Assembly (NCBI GenBank): GCA_016717265.1
Contig: JADKFX010000001.1
Coordinates: forward strand, 1,624,501 to 1,688,500
From: Saprospiraceae bacterium
GTDB lineage: Bacteria > Bacteroidota > Bacteroidia > Chitinophagales > Saprospiraceae
Reading direction: 5' to 3'
Length of the DNA: 64,000 nucleotides
Part shown: positions 18,806-28,200 of the stretch, piece by piece
How positions within the stretch are numbered: position 1 is the stretch's first letter
Layout of the letters: every line of letters begins with the position of its first letter
Position numbers and translations under genes: made by a program
The notes under the pieces: model-generated
What the model saw: the letters and a program-made list of their open reading frames with translations, nothing else
Databases searched by the model: none
Told to the model about the DNA's origin: nothing

Positions 18806-19780
18806 ATGAATAAAGGTCCAGTTTCTCAATTTATTGAACATCATTATAGACATTTTAATGCAGCATCCCTTGTAGATGCGGCGAAAGGTTATGAGCTTCA
18901 TTTAACAGAAGGAGGAAAAATGATGGTAACCTTGGCAGGAGCGATGAGTACTGCAGAATTAGGTGTATCTCTTGCAGAAATGATCCGTCAAGGCAAAGTT
19001 GATATTATATCTTGCACAGGTGCAAATCTTGAAGAAGATTTGATGAATCTAGTAGCACATTCTCATTATAAAAGAATACCAAATTACAGAGATCTGACTC
19101 CCCAGCAGGAATGGGAATTGTTAGAGCAAGGATTAAATCGGGTTACAGACACGTGTATACCTGAAGAGGAGGCGTTTCGTCGATTGCAGAAACATATCTA
19201 TGATTTATGGAAAAATGCAGATTCCAATGGAGATCGATATTTTCCACATCAATATATGTATCAAATGTTATTAAGCGGAGTATTAAAGCCCTATTACGAA
19301 ATTGATCCAAAGGATTCCTGGATGATCGCGGCAGCAGAACGCAATTTGCCCATAGTGTGCCCGGGATGGGAAGATAGTACCATGGGAAATATATTTGCTT
19401 CGTATATTATAAAAGGAGCACTTAAAGCAAGTACCATGAAAAGTGGCATTGAATACATGGTTTATTTATCTGAATGGTATAGGGAAAATTCAGGAGGGAA
19501 AGGAGTTGGTTTTTTTCAAATTGGAGGAGGCATAGCGGGGGATTTTCCGATTTGTGTTGTCCCTATGATGTACCAGGATTTAGAATGGCACGATGTTCCA
19601 TTTTGGTCTTACTTCTGTCAAATATCAGATTCTACAACTTCTTATGGATCTTATTCTGGAGCAGTTCCTAATGAAAAAATAACCTGGGGCAAATTAGATA
19701 TAGACACCCCTAAATATATTATTGAAAGTGATGCTACAATTGTAGCACCTTTAATATTTGCCTGGATCCTTGGCTGGTAA
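18806..19780 (+). CDS. Deoxyhypusine-synthase-like enzyme (probable polyamine aminobutyl transferase)
   Basis: A 324-residue homologue of deoxyhypusine synthase. NAD-binding and active-site features are present: TLAGAMSTAELG, DIISCTGANLEEDLM, GFFQIGGGIAGDFPI, and EKITWGKL, where the Lys corresponds to the catalytic lysine that forms the enzyme-imine intermediate. Bacteria have no eIF5A, so true hypusine synthesis is unlikely; related enzymes include homospermidine synthase. Its position after arginine decarboxylase and agmatinase points to polyamine modification, probably moving an aminobutyl group onto putrescine or a related amine. The exact substrate cannot be told from sequence. Its 3' end is only 10 bases from the convergent DksA-like gene. 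Confidence 0.8.
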   Translation: MNKGPVSQFIEHHYRHFNAASLVDAAKGYELHLTEGGKMMVTLAGAMSTAELGVSLAEMIRQGKVDIISCTGANLEEDLMNLVAHSHYKRIPNYRDLTPQQEWELLEQGLNRVTDTCIPEEEAFRRLQKHIYDLWKNADSNGDRYFPHQYMYQMLLSGVLKPYYEIDPKDSWMIAAAERNLPIVCPGWEDSTMGNIFASYIIKGALKASTMKSGIEYMVYLSEWYRENSGGKGVGFFQIGGGIAGDFPICVVPMMYQDLEWHDVPFWSYFCQISDSTTSYGSYSGAVPNEKITWGKLDIDTPKYIIESDATIVAPLIFAWILGW

Positions 19781-19790
19781 AACGAAGGAT

Positions 19791-20231
19791 TTAATCTAAA
19801 GGTGGATTATCTTCTTCATCCTCGTACATAGGAGCCTCATTTCTTTGTTCTGCAGTTGGAGCAGAAGGATGTTCGCTTTCTTTAGCTTTTACACTTTTTG
19901 TAGCATGTGGAACCAACAATAAACGTTGTTTTTCAATTAATTCACCGGAAACAAGGCAAATTCCATAAGTTTTATTCTTGATTCTGATCAAAGCCATTTC
20001 CAGATTTTGGATAAACTGCTTTTGTCGTTCAGCCATCTTTGTAAGAAACTCAATTTCAGTGTGTATGGAACTGTCATCAAACCAATCACCACCTTGTTCG
20101 TCAGCCATATTATCTCGCAACTCCATCATTTGTTGCTCAATATCATCTAGCTCGCGTTTGGTGCTCTCAAGTTTGTCATCAATGACTTTCTTAAATTCCA
20201 TCAATTCTTCATCGGAATATCTGGTTTTCAT
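19791..20231 (-). CDS. TraR/DksA-family transcription factor without a full zinc site
   Basis: A 146-residue DksA-like protein. It begins MKTRYSDEELMEFKKVIDD and forms a long coiled coil to about residue 85, with acidic residues at the turn (DEQGGDWFDD), as in proteins that enter the RNA polymerase secondary channel. The C-terminal region keeps YGICLVSGELIEKQRLLLVP but has only one of the four zinc-ligand cysteines; this is common in Bacteroidota members. An acidic Pro-rich tail follows. An in-frame TTG seven codons upstream overlaps a candidate -7 element, so the ATG is the better start. It likely tunes transcription under stress or starvation. Confidence 0.83.
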   Translation of the reverse strand: MKTRYSDEELMEFKKVIDDKLESTKRELDDIEQQMMELRDNMADEQGGDWFDDSSIHTEIEFLTKMAERQKQFIQNLEMALIRIKNKTYGICLVSGELIEKQRLLLVPHATKSVKAKESEHPSAPTAEQRNEAPMYEDEEDNPPLD

Positions 20232-20249
20232 GTTTATATAATTTTGCGC

Positions 20250-20257
20250 CAAAATTA
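20250..20257 (-). promoter_or_regulatory. Possible -7 element for the DksA-like gene
   Basis: On the minus strand this reads TAATTTTG, matching TAnnTTTG, 18 bases before the ATG. No convincing -33 element is seen. If real, it would exclude the upstream TTG as a start. Confidence 0.3.
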
Positions 20258-20835
20258 GATATATATCTATTTCCTAATTGTAAAATTTTCATAATAAAAA
20301 TAATATAATTATAATATATTAATAATCAAATATATACATATATTATAAATATTATATAAGTGTATAATTATCGCAATATTTGGATATCTTATAAAGGTTT
20401 TAAGGCTTATGATCTAATTTAGAATCAATTTTTGGAGTCCATACAACAAATAATTTAAGGGTTTTCAGTCAATTCATAGAATTCACTTTTCGAATCCTTA
20501 GTTTTCATAAAGGATGCAAGAAGAAGTGATTGCAAATTAATTCTTTAAAAATTTAACGTTTTTTATATTGAATTATCAAAATATTACTGCAAATTTGCAC
20601 TAGAATGTTAACCGATTGATTTTTAACACAACATTCACCTTTCAACTTCAAACAACGAAAATCTTATTAGGAACTTTTTTGTTTCTTTAGTAAGCTTATT
20701 ATTTAGTTTATAAAGTAAACAAGAAATTTGGCTTGATGTAATTATTTAATTGCTCAAAATGGAATGGAGAATTTTTTCCATTTCTATTAACTTGATTCCG
20801 ATCACAAGGAAACATTCGTTAAATTTTTGATAACA
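20258..20835. other. Long AT-rich intergenic region
   Basis: This stretch lies between the DksA-like gene and a small rightward ORF. Its first 100 bases are almost only A and T, with short TATATA-like palindromic runs; the rest is AT-rich without an ORF, tRNA, hairpin terminator or tandem repeat that I can recognise. It may hold promoters for both flanking genes. Confidence 0.4.
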
Positions 20836-20868
20836 ATTGGTAATACACATATAGATTTTTTATATTTG
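20836..20868 (+). promoter_or_regulatory. Candidate Bacteroidota promoter for the 54-residue ORF
   Basis: ATTG at the 5' end, a 21-base spacer and TATATTTG at the 3' end approximate the TTTG/TAnnTTTG promoter. Transcription would begin around 20875, about 34 bases before the ATG of the small ORF. Confidence 0.4.
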
Positions 20869-20908
20869 TAAGATATTTAGTCCATGAACATATTAATCCA
20901 TTTATTCC

Positions 20909-21073
20909 ATGAAAAATCTGTTTAAAAAACGGTCTTCAAAAACAGAAGACAAAACAGAAGAAAAAAGAAACTTTTTTAAAGGACGGAAAGAAAATCCGGA
21001 ATCTGATCAAGTAATTGAAACTAAACCCAAAGGCGATTTCCTAGAAACCGATGAGGATCTAGGTTATTGTTAA
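20909..21073 (+). CDS. Small hypothetical protein, 54 residues, highly charged
   Basis: An ORF from ATG to TAA encoding a very lysine- and glutamate-rich peptide starting MKNLFKKRSSKTEDKTEEKR and ending ETDEDLGYC. The first half is basic and the second half acidic. There is no signal peptide or membrane segment, and a single Cys is the last residue. I recognise no family. Support for it being real is a plausible promoter just upstream, an otherwise empty 830-base gap, and biased but coherent amino-acid use; against it are its size and simple composition. It ends 9 bases before the convergent corA gene. Confidence 0.45.
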   Translation: MKNLFKKRSSKTEDKTEEKRNFFKGRKENPESDQVIETKPKGDFLETDEDLGYC

Positions 21074-21082
21074 GTTTTATTT

Positions 21083-22126
21083 CTAGAATAATTTCTTCTT
21101 TTTTAGGAATGCAATCATTCCTATGACTACAATGGTTATACCGATCCACCAGGTTAAGTAACCGTATTTCCATTTAAGCTCTGGCATGTTCTCAAAATTC
21201 ATACCATATACTCCCGTGAAAAATAAGATAGGAATTGAAATGGTGGATACAACAGTTAACCATTTCATATCTTTATTCATGTTCAGATTCGCTTTACTTA
21301 AGATCAATTCCCGCAATCCATTTAAAAGTTCTCTTTGGTTATCCAAAGATTCAATTAAATGTTGAATATTATCTTGAAGATCTCTAAGGAAGATAAAAGT
21401 GGCTTCATCTATTAAATTAGATTCTAATTTTTTAATTTTACTAACCTCTTCCCGCAATGGGAAAATATATCGCTTTAAACTTATGATGTGATTTCTTAAT
21501 ACATGAAGTTCATCCAACTTTAAATCTAAATCTTCTCTTAAAACGCGATCTTCCAGGATCTCTATTTCATCGTGAAACGCTTCTACCACTAAATAGTATT
21601 TGTCTACCACATAATCTATGATAGCATAAAATAGATAATCACTATTCCTGTTTCTTATACGGGATAAATCCATATGCATCCGATCTCTGATTATAGCAAA
21701 CGTATCATCTGGATTTTCTTGAAAGCTAATAAGTAAATGTTTTGTACAGTATATTGCAATTTGTTCTTTTATGAATTCCTTATTTATCTTGTTATATTCA
21801 ACATGATGGATAATTGCAAATATGGCGGAATCATAATCTTCGATTTTTACTCTTTGGCCTGGATCCAAAATATCTTCAAGAATCAAGCGATGAATTCCAA
21901 ATCGTTCTCCGATATTTGCAATCAGGTTGACATCATGAATTCCTTTTAAATCTAACCAATAGTGAAATCCATTTTCAAAATTTATATGCAGACATTGATT
22001 TTGGTGGATCTCCAATAATTGCTGTGAATTATACTTTAAACCACTTAAAACGGGTGTTTCTTTTTTTGCTTCTCCTGTATAAATAAGACTTCCGGGGGAT
22101 AAACCAACTTTTTTCTTACGACTCAT
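21083..22126 (-). CDS. corA: Magnesium/cobalt transporter CorA
   Basis: A 347-residue CorA-type channel. The large N-terminal cytoplasmic domain, with long helices around residues 190-285, is followed by two C-terminal membrane helices. The signature GMN is at 308-310 (TGVYGMNFENMPEL) between them, and the C terminus is a short lysine-rich tail, as usual. It imports magnesium, possibly cobalt or nickel, across the inner membrane. It starts at an ATG that overlaps the 3' end of the upstream deacetylase-like gene by 11 bases, so the two are probably translated from one mRNA despite having no evident functional link. Confidence 0.92.
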   Translation of the reverse strand: MSRKKKVGLSPGSLIYTGEAKKETPVLSGLKYNSQQLLEIHQNQCLHINFENGFHYWLDLKGIHDVNLIANIGERFGIHRLILEDILDPGQRVKIEDYDSAIFAIIHHVEYNKINKEFIKEQIAIYCTKHLLISFQENPDDTFAIIRDRMHMDLSRIRNRNSDYLFYAIIDYVVDKYYLVVEAFHDEIEILEDRVLREDLDLKLDELHVLRNHIISLKRYIFPLREEVSKIKKLESNLIDEATFIFLRDLQDNIQHLIESLDNQRELLNGLRELILSKANLNMNKDMKWLTVVSTISIPILFFTGVYGMNFENMPELKWKYGYLTWWIGITIVVIGMIAFLKKKKLF

Positions 22127-23450
22127 TTCTTGAATTGTTATTGTAACATTTAAAATACTTCACTAAAGTTTCTAATTTGCCATCCCAGGTTTTCCATTCA
22201 AATTTAAAATCAAAGGAGCTATTATGCCAAACTAAATGAAAGTGCCCATGATATTTCATGCAACTATCAAAGAGCTGTTTAATATCATTCATGGCTTCAT
22301 CCGAAGTTAATTTTGTATAATTTAAATAGGTTCGATCCATCGCATTTAAAGGATAAATTATAAGCGAAGTTTCATATTCAATTTCAACATCATACCAATT
22401 AAATGATTTGCAAGTACCTGCTCTGAATCCTGATTGATCAGCATATCCAAGGCTGAAATCAAAAGTAATTTGATTTTTTATTAAATTTTGGTATGTTTCT
22501 GGAAAAAGAATTTTGAGAAAATGCTGACGAGATTTATTTATTTCACCACCAAGAATTTTAGTTAGTAATGATTTTTCTTGTGCGATAGTATCCGCTTTTA
22601 TATTGGAAAAATAGGAGGGGTGAATTCCAATTTGAGCAAAGGTTTTTATATGATCCACAATGGATTTGATTGCCTCTAATTCTATAGCTTGATTTTTATC
22701 ATATGCTGAATTTCCGCCGGCTAATATGAAAAAATGGATTTGATTCTTTTCAATGTTCAGAGATTCAATCCAATGATAAGAGTCAAATGGATCTTTTTGA
22801 ATCCCGGTATAGGTTAACATACGTTGTTTAAATTCTAAAAAATTTCCTAAAATGAATGCCCTGAAAGTTCCAACTATTTTTTTAAAAATGGATTTGTATT
22901 TAAATTTATAAAATTGATCAATATCAATTCCAATTGACCAGGATGGATTAATTTGAGCTTTAAGAATTTTAATTTGAAATTTCAATTCAAGCTTTTGAAT
23001 AAATTGAAAGACCCAAATATCTATAATGGGAATATTCAAGGCTTCATTTTTAAATAAGATACTTTGAGTTGCAGGAAACCGTCCGTGTTTATCCTTTGGA
23101 AAAGGTAAATATTCTTCAATTCTTGCAATCAGGTAAAATAGCGCAGCAAACAAATCAAAGGAACGAGAATCTGTAGTCGGGAATAATATAAAATCTACAG
23201 ATTTATTTAATTTGGGTATCTGCTCATAATCTTTTAGCTTCTTATATAACCAGCCACTTTCAAACAAAAATACTTCGGATCCTTTTAAGGGAAATTGACT
23301 GTAATTTATAGAAGGGCCTTCAAAAGCCAGATATTCCTCTTTTGATTGCGTTCGTTGCAAATCCCAAGCATTGCTGTAAGCTTTAATAAAACGGATCACA
23401 TACTCCAGTCTTGGATGCTGCGTTTGAGAATAGAGTAGGACTTTAATCAA
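22116..23450 (-). CDS. Polysaccharide-deacetylase-like protein (DUF7033 type)
   Basis: A 444-residue protein resembling the Bacteroidota group with an N-terminal DUF7033-like region and a C-terminal NodB-like barrel. Relevant segments are SIGIDIDQFYKFK (an Asp-rich start of the barrel, like the metal-binding DID of polysaccharide deacetylases), FFILAGGNSAYDKN, IGIHPSYFS (the HPS motif, also metal-binding) and FDFSLGYADQSGFRAGT. No signal peptide is seen. It probably removes acetyl groups from a cell-surface glycan precursor, though this is by family only. The only plausible start is TTG, and the 50-base gap to the divergent gene is small. It overlaps corA at its end. Confidence 0.72.
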   Translation of the reverse strand: MIKVLLYSQTQHPRLEYVIRFIKAYSNAWDLQRTQSKEEYLAFEGPSINYSQFPLKGSEVFLFESGWLYKKLKDYEQIPKLNKSVDFILFPTTDSRSFDLFAALFYLIARIEEYLPFPKDKHGRFPATQSILFKNEALNIPIIDIWVFQFIQKLELKFQIKILKAQINPSWSIGIDIDQFYKFKYKSIFKKIVGTFRAFILGNFLEFKQRMLTYTGIQKDPFDSYHWIESLNIEKNQIHFFILAGGNSAYDKNQAIELEAIKSIVDHIKTFAQIGIHPSYFSNIKADTIAQEKSLLTKILGGEINKSRQHFLKILFPETYQNLIKNQITFDFSLGYADQSGFRAGTCKSFNWYDVEIEYETSLIIYPLNAMDRTYLNYTKLTSDEAMNDIKQLFDSCMKYHGHFHLVWHNSSFDFKFEWKTWDGKLETLVKYFKCYNNNSRNES

Positions 23451-23500
23451 CTTATTTCAAAATTAATACCGACTTTTTAAAAAATTTGTACTTTTAGGAT

Positions 23501-24271
23501 GTGAAATTAATACAGATATTTGTTTGGATTTGTTTTTCGAGTATTGTTATCGCACAATCTAAAGCGATTATGGAGTCACCAAAGACTGTCCGTAAAGGTA
23601 TTATATATAAAAAAGAATGGTCTATCGATGCTGCAATTCATACAAATGGGTATTATTTGGGATTTAATAAGGCAAAAATAAAGAATTTCCATACGACTAC
23701 ATTTTTTCATACGGATTTAGGATTTTTATATCATCCTAAAGAAACCCGGTCTTCCAGACCTAATAATGTGGGTCTAAAAAGTTTTAATTCTTACAAGTTT
23801 GGTAAGCAAAATCAACTTCTGAGCGTGCGATTAGGCAGAGGGATTATCAAAACATTGAGTGAGAAAGCCAGAACAAAAGGTATTGCAATTGGTTATAGAC
23901 TTGAAGGCGGCATAGATTTAGGGATTTTAAAACCTTATTATTTGAAAGTCCTAGACGAACGGGATGGAAGTTTTCGAATAAAGGATATCAAATATTCAGA
24001 TAATCCTGAAGATTTTCTGGATCCAAATCACATATTAGGTTCTTCGGGATTTTTTAGAGGAATAACTGAACTAAGTGTAATTCCTGGAGTCTATGGAAGA
24101 GCTGCAGTCCGCTTTGATTTTGGAGCCTTCGAAAAAATGATTCGATGTTTAGAAGCAGGCGTTCAAATTGACCTCTATTCAAAAAGACCTGCTATTATGA
24201 TTAACTCGCTCAATCCACTGCAGTATATAAACTTTTATATAAATCTACAGTTAGGTAAAAGGCAGACTTAA
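23501..24271 (+). CDS. Hypothetical exported beta-rich protein, possible outer-membrane barrel
   Basis: A 256-residue protein with a signal peptide (IFVWICFSSIVIAQS) starting from GTG; no ATG is available near it. The mature part alternates short hydrophobic and aromatic strands, such as WSIDAAIHTNGYYLGFN, KIKNFHTTTFFHTDLGFLY, LLSVRLGRGIIK and VYGRAAVRFDFGAF, and ends in INFYINLQLGKRQT, a pattern expected for an outer-membrane beta barrel. I do not recognise the family by name. It lies directly before lipA (44-base gap) and may be transcribed with it. Confidence 0.6.
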   Translation: MKLIQIFVWICFSSIVIAQSKAIMESPKTVRKGIIYKKEWSIDAAIHTNGYYLGFNKAKIKNFHTTTFFHTDLGFLYHPKETRSSRPNNVGLKSFNSYKFGKQNQLLSVRLGRGIIKTLSEKARTKGIAIGYRLEGGIDLGILKPYYLKVLDERDGSFRIKDIKYSDNPEDFLDPNHILGSSGFFRGITELSVIPGVYGRAAVRFDFGAFEKMIRCLEAGVQIDLYSKRPAIMINSLNPLQYINFYINLQLGKRQT

Positions 24272-24315
24272 GATGTAATTTTTTTATTCTGCATATTTAT
24301 AAAACACAATTCTAA

Positions 24316-25191
24316 ATGATTGAACTTGAGCTTATAGCTGCTTCAGAAGCCAAACCTAGAAGACCCGAATGGCTTAGAGTTCGATTGCCAATTGGAGAAG
24401 ATTACCGAAGGGTTAGAGCACTCGTCGATGAGTATAAACTGCATACTATATGTCAAAGTGGTAATTGCCCAAATATGGGTGAATGCTGGGGTGCTGGTAC
24501 AGCAACCTTTATGATTTTAGGAAATGTATGTACCCGATCGTGTAGTTTTTGTGCAGTCAAAACTGGAAGACCTACAGAATATGATACCGATGAGCCGAGA
24601 AGGGTTGCAGAAGCAATTCGACTTATGAACGTTAAACATGCCGTTATTACATCTGTAAATCGGGATGAATTAGCAGATCGCGGTGCTGAAATTTGGTATC
24701 AGACCATTATAACTGTGAAAAAAGAATGCCCAGAAACAACAATTGAAACTTTAATACCTGATGTAAAAGCAAATTGGGATGCATTGGAACGGATGATTAG
24801 TGCTGGTCAGGAAGTGGTTTCTCATAATATGGAAACCGTTGAACGATTATATCGCATGGTTCGTCCCCAAGCTAAATATCAACGAAGCCTTGAACAAATT
24901 AGGCGAATTAAAGAATTTGGTAAAAGAACGAAAACAGGAATTATGCTTGGTTTAGGTGAAGAAAAAGCAGAAGTGTTAAAAGCTATGGATGATTTGCTAA
25001 TAAGTGGCTGTGATGTCTTAACTTTGGGCCAATATCTCCAACCAACCAAAATGCATCTGGAAGTTGCAAATTTTGTACATCCGGATCAGTTTGCAGAATA
25101 TAAGGAGATTGGCTTAACTAAAGGTTTTCGTTATGTGGAAAGTGGACCTATGGTGAGAAGTAGTTATCATGCAGAACGTCACTTGGCTTAA
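24316..25191 (+). CDS. lipA: Lipoyl synthase
   Basis: A 291-residue radical-SAM enzyme that inserts two sulfur atoms into protein-bound octanoyl groups to form lipoate on 2-oxoacid dehydrogenases and the glycine cleavage H protein. The auxiliary cluster cysteines (46, 51 and 57, in CQSGNCPNMGEC) and the radical-SAM CxxxCxxC (72, 76 and 79, in CTRSCSFC) are all present. Other conserved segments are SVNRDELADRGA, ETLIPDV, HNMETVERLY, KTGIMLGLGE and the C-terminal GPMVRSSYHA with its serine ligand. Length is typical. No lipB is in the window. It depends on Fe-S assembly supplied by the isc genes further right. Confidence 0.96.
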   Translation: MIELELIAASEAKPRRPEWLRVRLPIGEDYRRVRALVDEYKLHTICQSGNCPNMGECWGAGTATFMILGNVCTRSCSFCAVKTGRPTEYDTDEPRRVAEAIRLMNVKHAVITSVNRDELADRGAEIWYQTIITVKKECPETTIETLIPDVKANWDALERMISAGQEVVSHNMETVERLYRMVRPQAKYQRSLEQIRRIKEFGKRTKTGIMLGLGEEKAEVLKAMDDLLISGCDVLTLGQYLQPTKMHLEVANFVHPDQFAEYKEIGLTKGFRYVESGPMVRSSYHAERHLA

Positions 25192-25291
25192 TTCCCCATG
25201 AATGAAAGCTTTGGTATCATTTTCACAATATCAAATCAAGAATTCTTTTGTTTTTATTTTGACACGAAACGTGGAAAAGCTATTTAGAAAA

Positions 25292-28200
25292 ATGCTTATG
25301 AGATTTTGTTTATTATTTAGTTTAATACTCTGGAGTTCAATAGGATACTCCCAAAATTATATTGTTAATTCTGTAAATGATCTGGATGACGGTGTTTGTG
25401 ATGCTGTTCATTGTAGTTTTAGAGAAGCTGTAAAAGCAGCTGAAGCAGATGGAGTAGCAAGTATAATTACTTTTGGTATTTCAGGTCCTGGTCCTTTTTT
25501 AATTAGTCCCACGATGTCTTTTCCAAATATTTTGCAAACGGATTTGACAATTATTGGAGAGTCTCAACCAAGCCCACCGGGTTCTATAATTATTGATTTT
25601 AATTTCCGTAATTTTATGGGCGTTCCTTTTTGGACGATTCAAGCTTCCAGATTTATTATTAGTGGTATAACTTTTAGAGAATTCTTATATGAAAATTTAG
25701 GCGACCATATTTTTAAAATTGGGGACCTCGGTTTAACAGCAGATAATTGTACTCTTAGAAATTGTTCTTTCTATGATGATAATTCTTTGTTTCCACTTTT
25801 ACCTAAGGAAATAATTCTGGTAAATGACGCAGATAATGTCGTTATTTCAAATAATAAATTTGCAACGGACGTGAATATTTCATCCATCTTTAAACTAGAT
25901 GGTTATTTAACAATTGATGCGAATATTGGCACAAGAAAAGTGAGCATAGATTCAAATATTTTTGCGAATAAAATTCAGATGATTGAAATATCAGGAGGGG
26001 ATGTATCAATCAATAAAAATATTTTTGGAGCTTTAGATACCAATAAAGCAGTTAATTTTTTAGTACCTGATATTGGAATCCGATCTTTAAGTTCCGATAA
26101 ACTAACCATCCATGATAATTTTTTCTTTGGGATTCAAAAGAATGCCATTTTACAAACGCAATCAAATCGGGATGTTGTGATTTCTAAAAATCGATTTTAT
26201 AATAATATAGAGGATATTAACACGACTTCCAATCCGAATAGTAATGTATTATTAATTGATAACACCGCACGGGATGGAAGGCAATTTGTTACATCAAGTG
26301 GTAATCCTGAGATTTATTTTGAACGAAATAATATTAATAATTATGATTCTGTTTTTACAAATTTAAATGATCCACTCACGCGTAAAGTGAGACATATTGA
26401 TAACCGGATGACCTGTATCAATGATAAGTTGATCATCCTGAATCCGGCATTATTTCCATCGCATCCGGTACCTGTTATTTCAAGTGTAAATCGCAATCAA
26501 ATTACCGGAACAGGAAATCCAAATGATAGTATTGTTGTCTACTCTAATAACCGCCTACTTTGCCCAAATGCTATTTGTCAAGGAGGAAGTGAATTAGGTA
26601 GGACTCAAGCAGATGCTTCAGGTAATTGGATCTTAAATGCTACCTATCCAAATCGAACTTCAATTTCTGCATTTCAATTTATTAATAATCCAAATACAAG
26701 ACCAACTATCTATTCTGAGTTTTCTAATTGTTATCAATGCTCAGGTCAAGTTAAAATTAATTTTAACCCTTCAATATGTGCAGGTCAAATAATTAATTTT
26801 AGAGGCAAAAATTATTCGCAAGCAAATCCTAAAGATTCCATTTTTGTGAGGGGTGACGGAGTCAGTATCTGTGATTCTGTAATTCTTGTAAATGTTGGTA
26901 TTAATAGCAATTTTCGTTCAAGTTTGAATGTTGCAATATGTTATCAAGATACCCTTAGATTTGGTACCGTAGAAATTCATAAAGATCATCTTGTGGATTC
27001 TTTACTTCTAAAATCAACTGCGGGTTGCGATAGTATTATTACAATTACCGGAAGAGAAGTAGGGTTGGATAGTATTACCCAAACAATTTGTGATAATGCT
27101 TCCATAACTATTTTTGGAACCCGTTTTGACAAAAATAATACGAGCGGTGTAGCGAGAGGAATTGGACAAGCAGTTTCTGGTTGTGATAGTGTAGTGTTTG
27201 TAAGTTTGAAAATCAATAATTTTACAGAATTCTTTTTGAATGCTGTATTGTGTCCTGGAAAGGATACCTTAGTACAAGGTCAATTGTTTAATCAGGCAAG
27301 ACCAAAAGGAGATGTTCCGTTGCCCGGCGGTTCTAGTACCGGTTGCGATAGTATAATCCATGTAGATTTGTTATATCCAAATAATATCGGTTCGTTTTCA
27401 ACGACCATATGTCCGGGAGATAGTGTATTGGTTGTAAATCGTTTTTTTAGTGATCAAAATCCAACTGGACAAATCATTATTCCTAATGGATCTAGTTTTG
27501 GATGTGATACCATTATCAATGTTGCCATCACCGTTTTGCCAAATGCTATGGGCTTTTTTAATGCTGAAATTTGTAGAGGAGATACCTTGATATTAGGGAG
27601 CCAAAGAGAAATCTTTTTCTCTGGAAAACTTACCGGCACGTTAAGAGAAAACAATGGGGCTGCCAATGGTTGTGATAGTTTGGTTCGAGTTCAATTGAGT
27701 GAGATTCAGGATGCAATTGGAAAATTTGATACCGTTTTATGTGATCAACAAACAGTAACATATGAAGGTGAGACATTTTCAAAATCCAGACCTCGGGGCA
27801 GTTTTAAAATTCTAAATGCATCTTCGAGAATGTGTGACAGTTTTGTCAATGTCAATATTACGTTTATTCCACAAACAATTGGGTTTTTCAGTCCAATGAT
27901 TTGTTCTAAAGATAGTATAAGAGTTGGAAATCAGTTTTTTTCAGCTAGGAATCCCACAGGTCAAATTCCTTTAATTTCAGCTGCTGGTTGCGATAGTATT
28001 TTAAATGTTTCAGTGCATATTAATCCAATTATTCAGGCTCAATTTGAACCAAAGGAATTAAAATGCAATGCAGCAAATACCGGAGAACTTATTATCAATA
28101 CTATAACTGGAGGTTCTGGCACATTTAAAGTTTCCATTGATAATGGCCCAACTTTAAATTTTACATCAGGACAAACAATTGGAAATTTAGCTCAAGGGAA

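Noticed and set aside
20280..20400. Very AT-rich stretch considered as a replication origin
   Set aside because: There are no DnaA-box clusters and no origin-associated genes such as dnaA, dnaN or gidA nearby.
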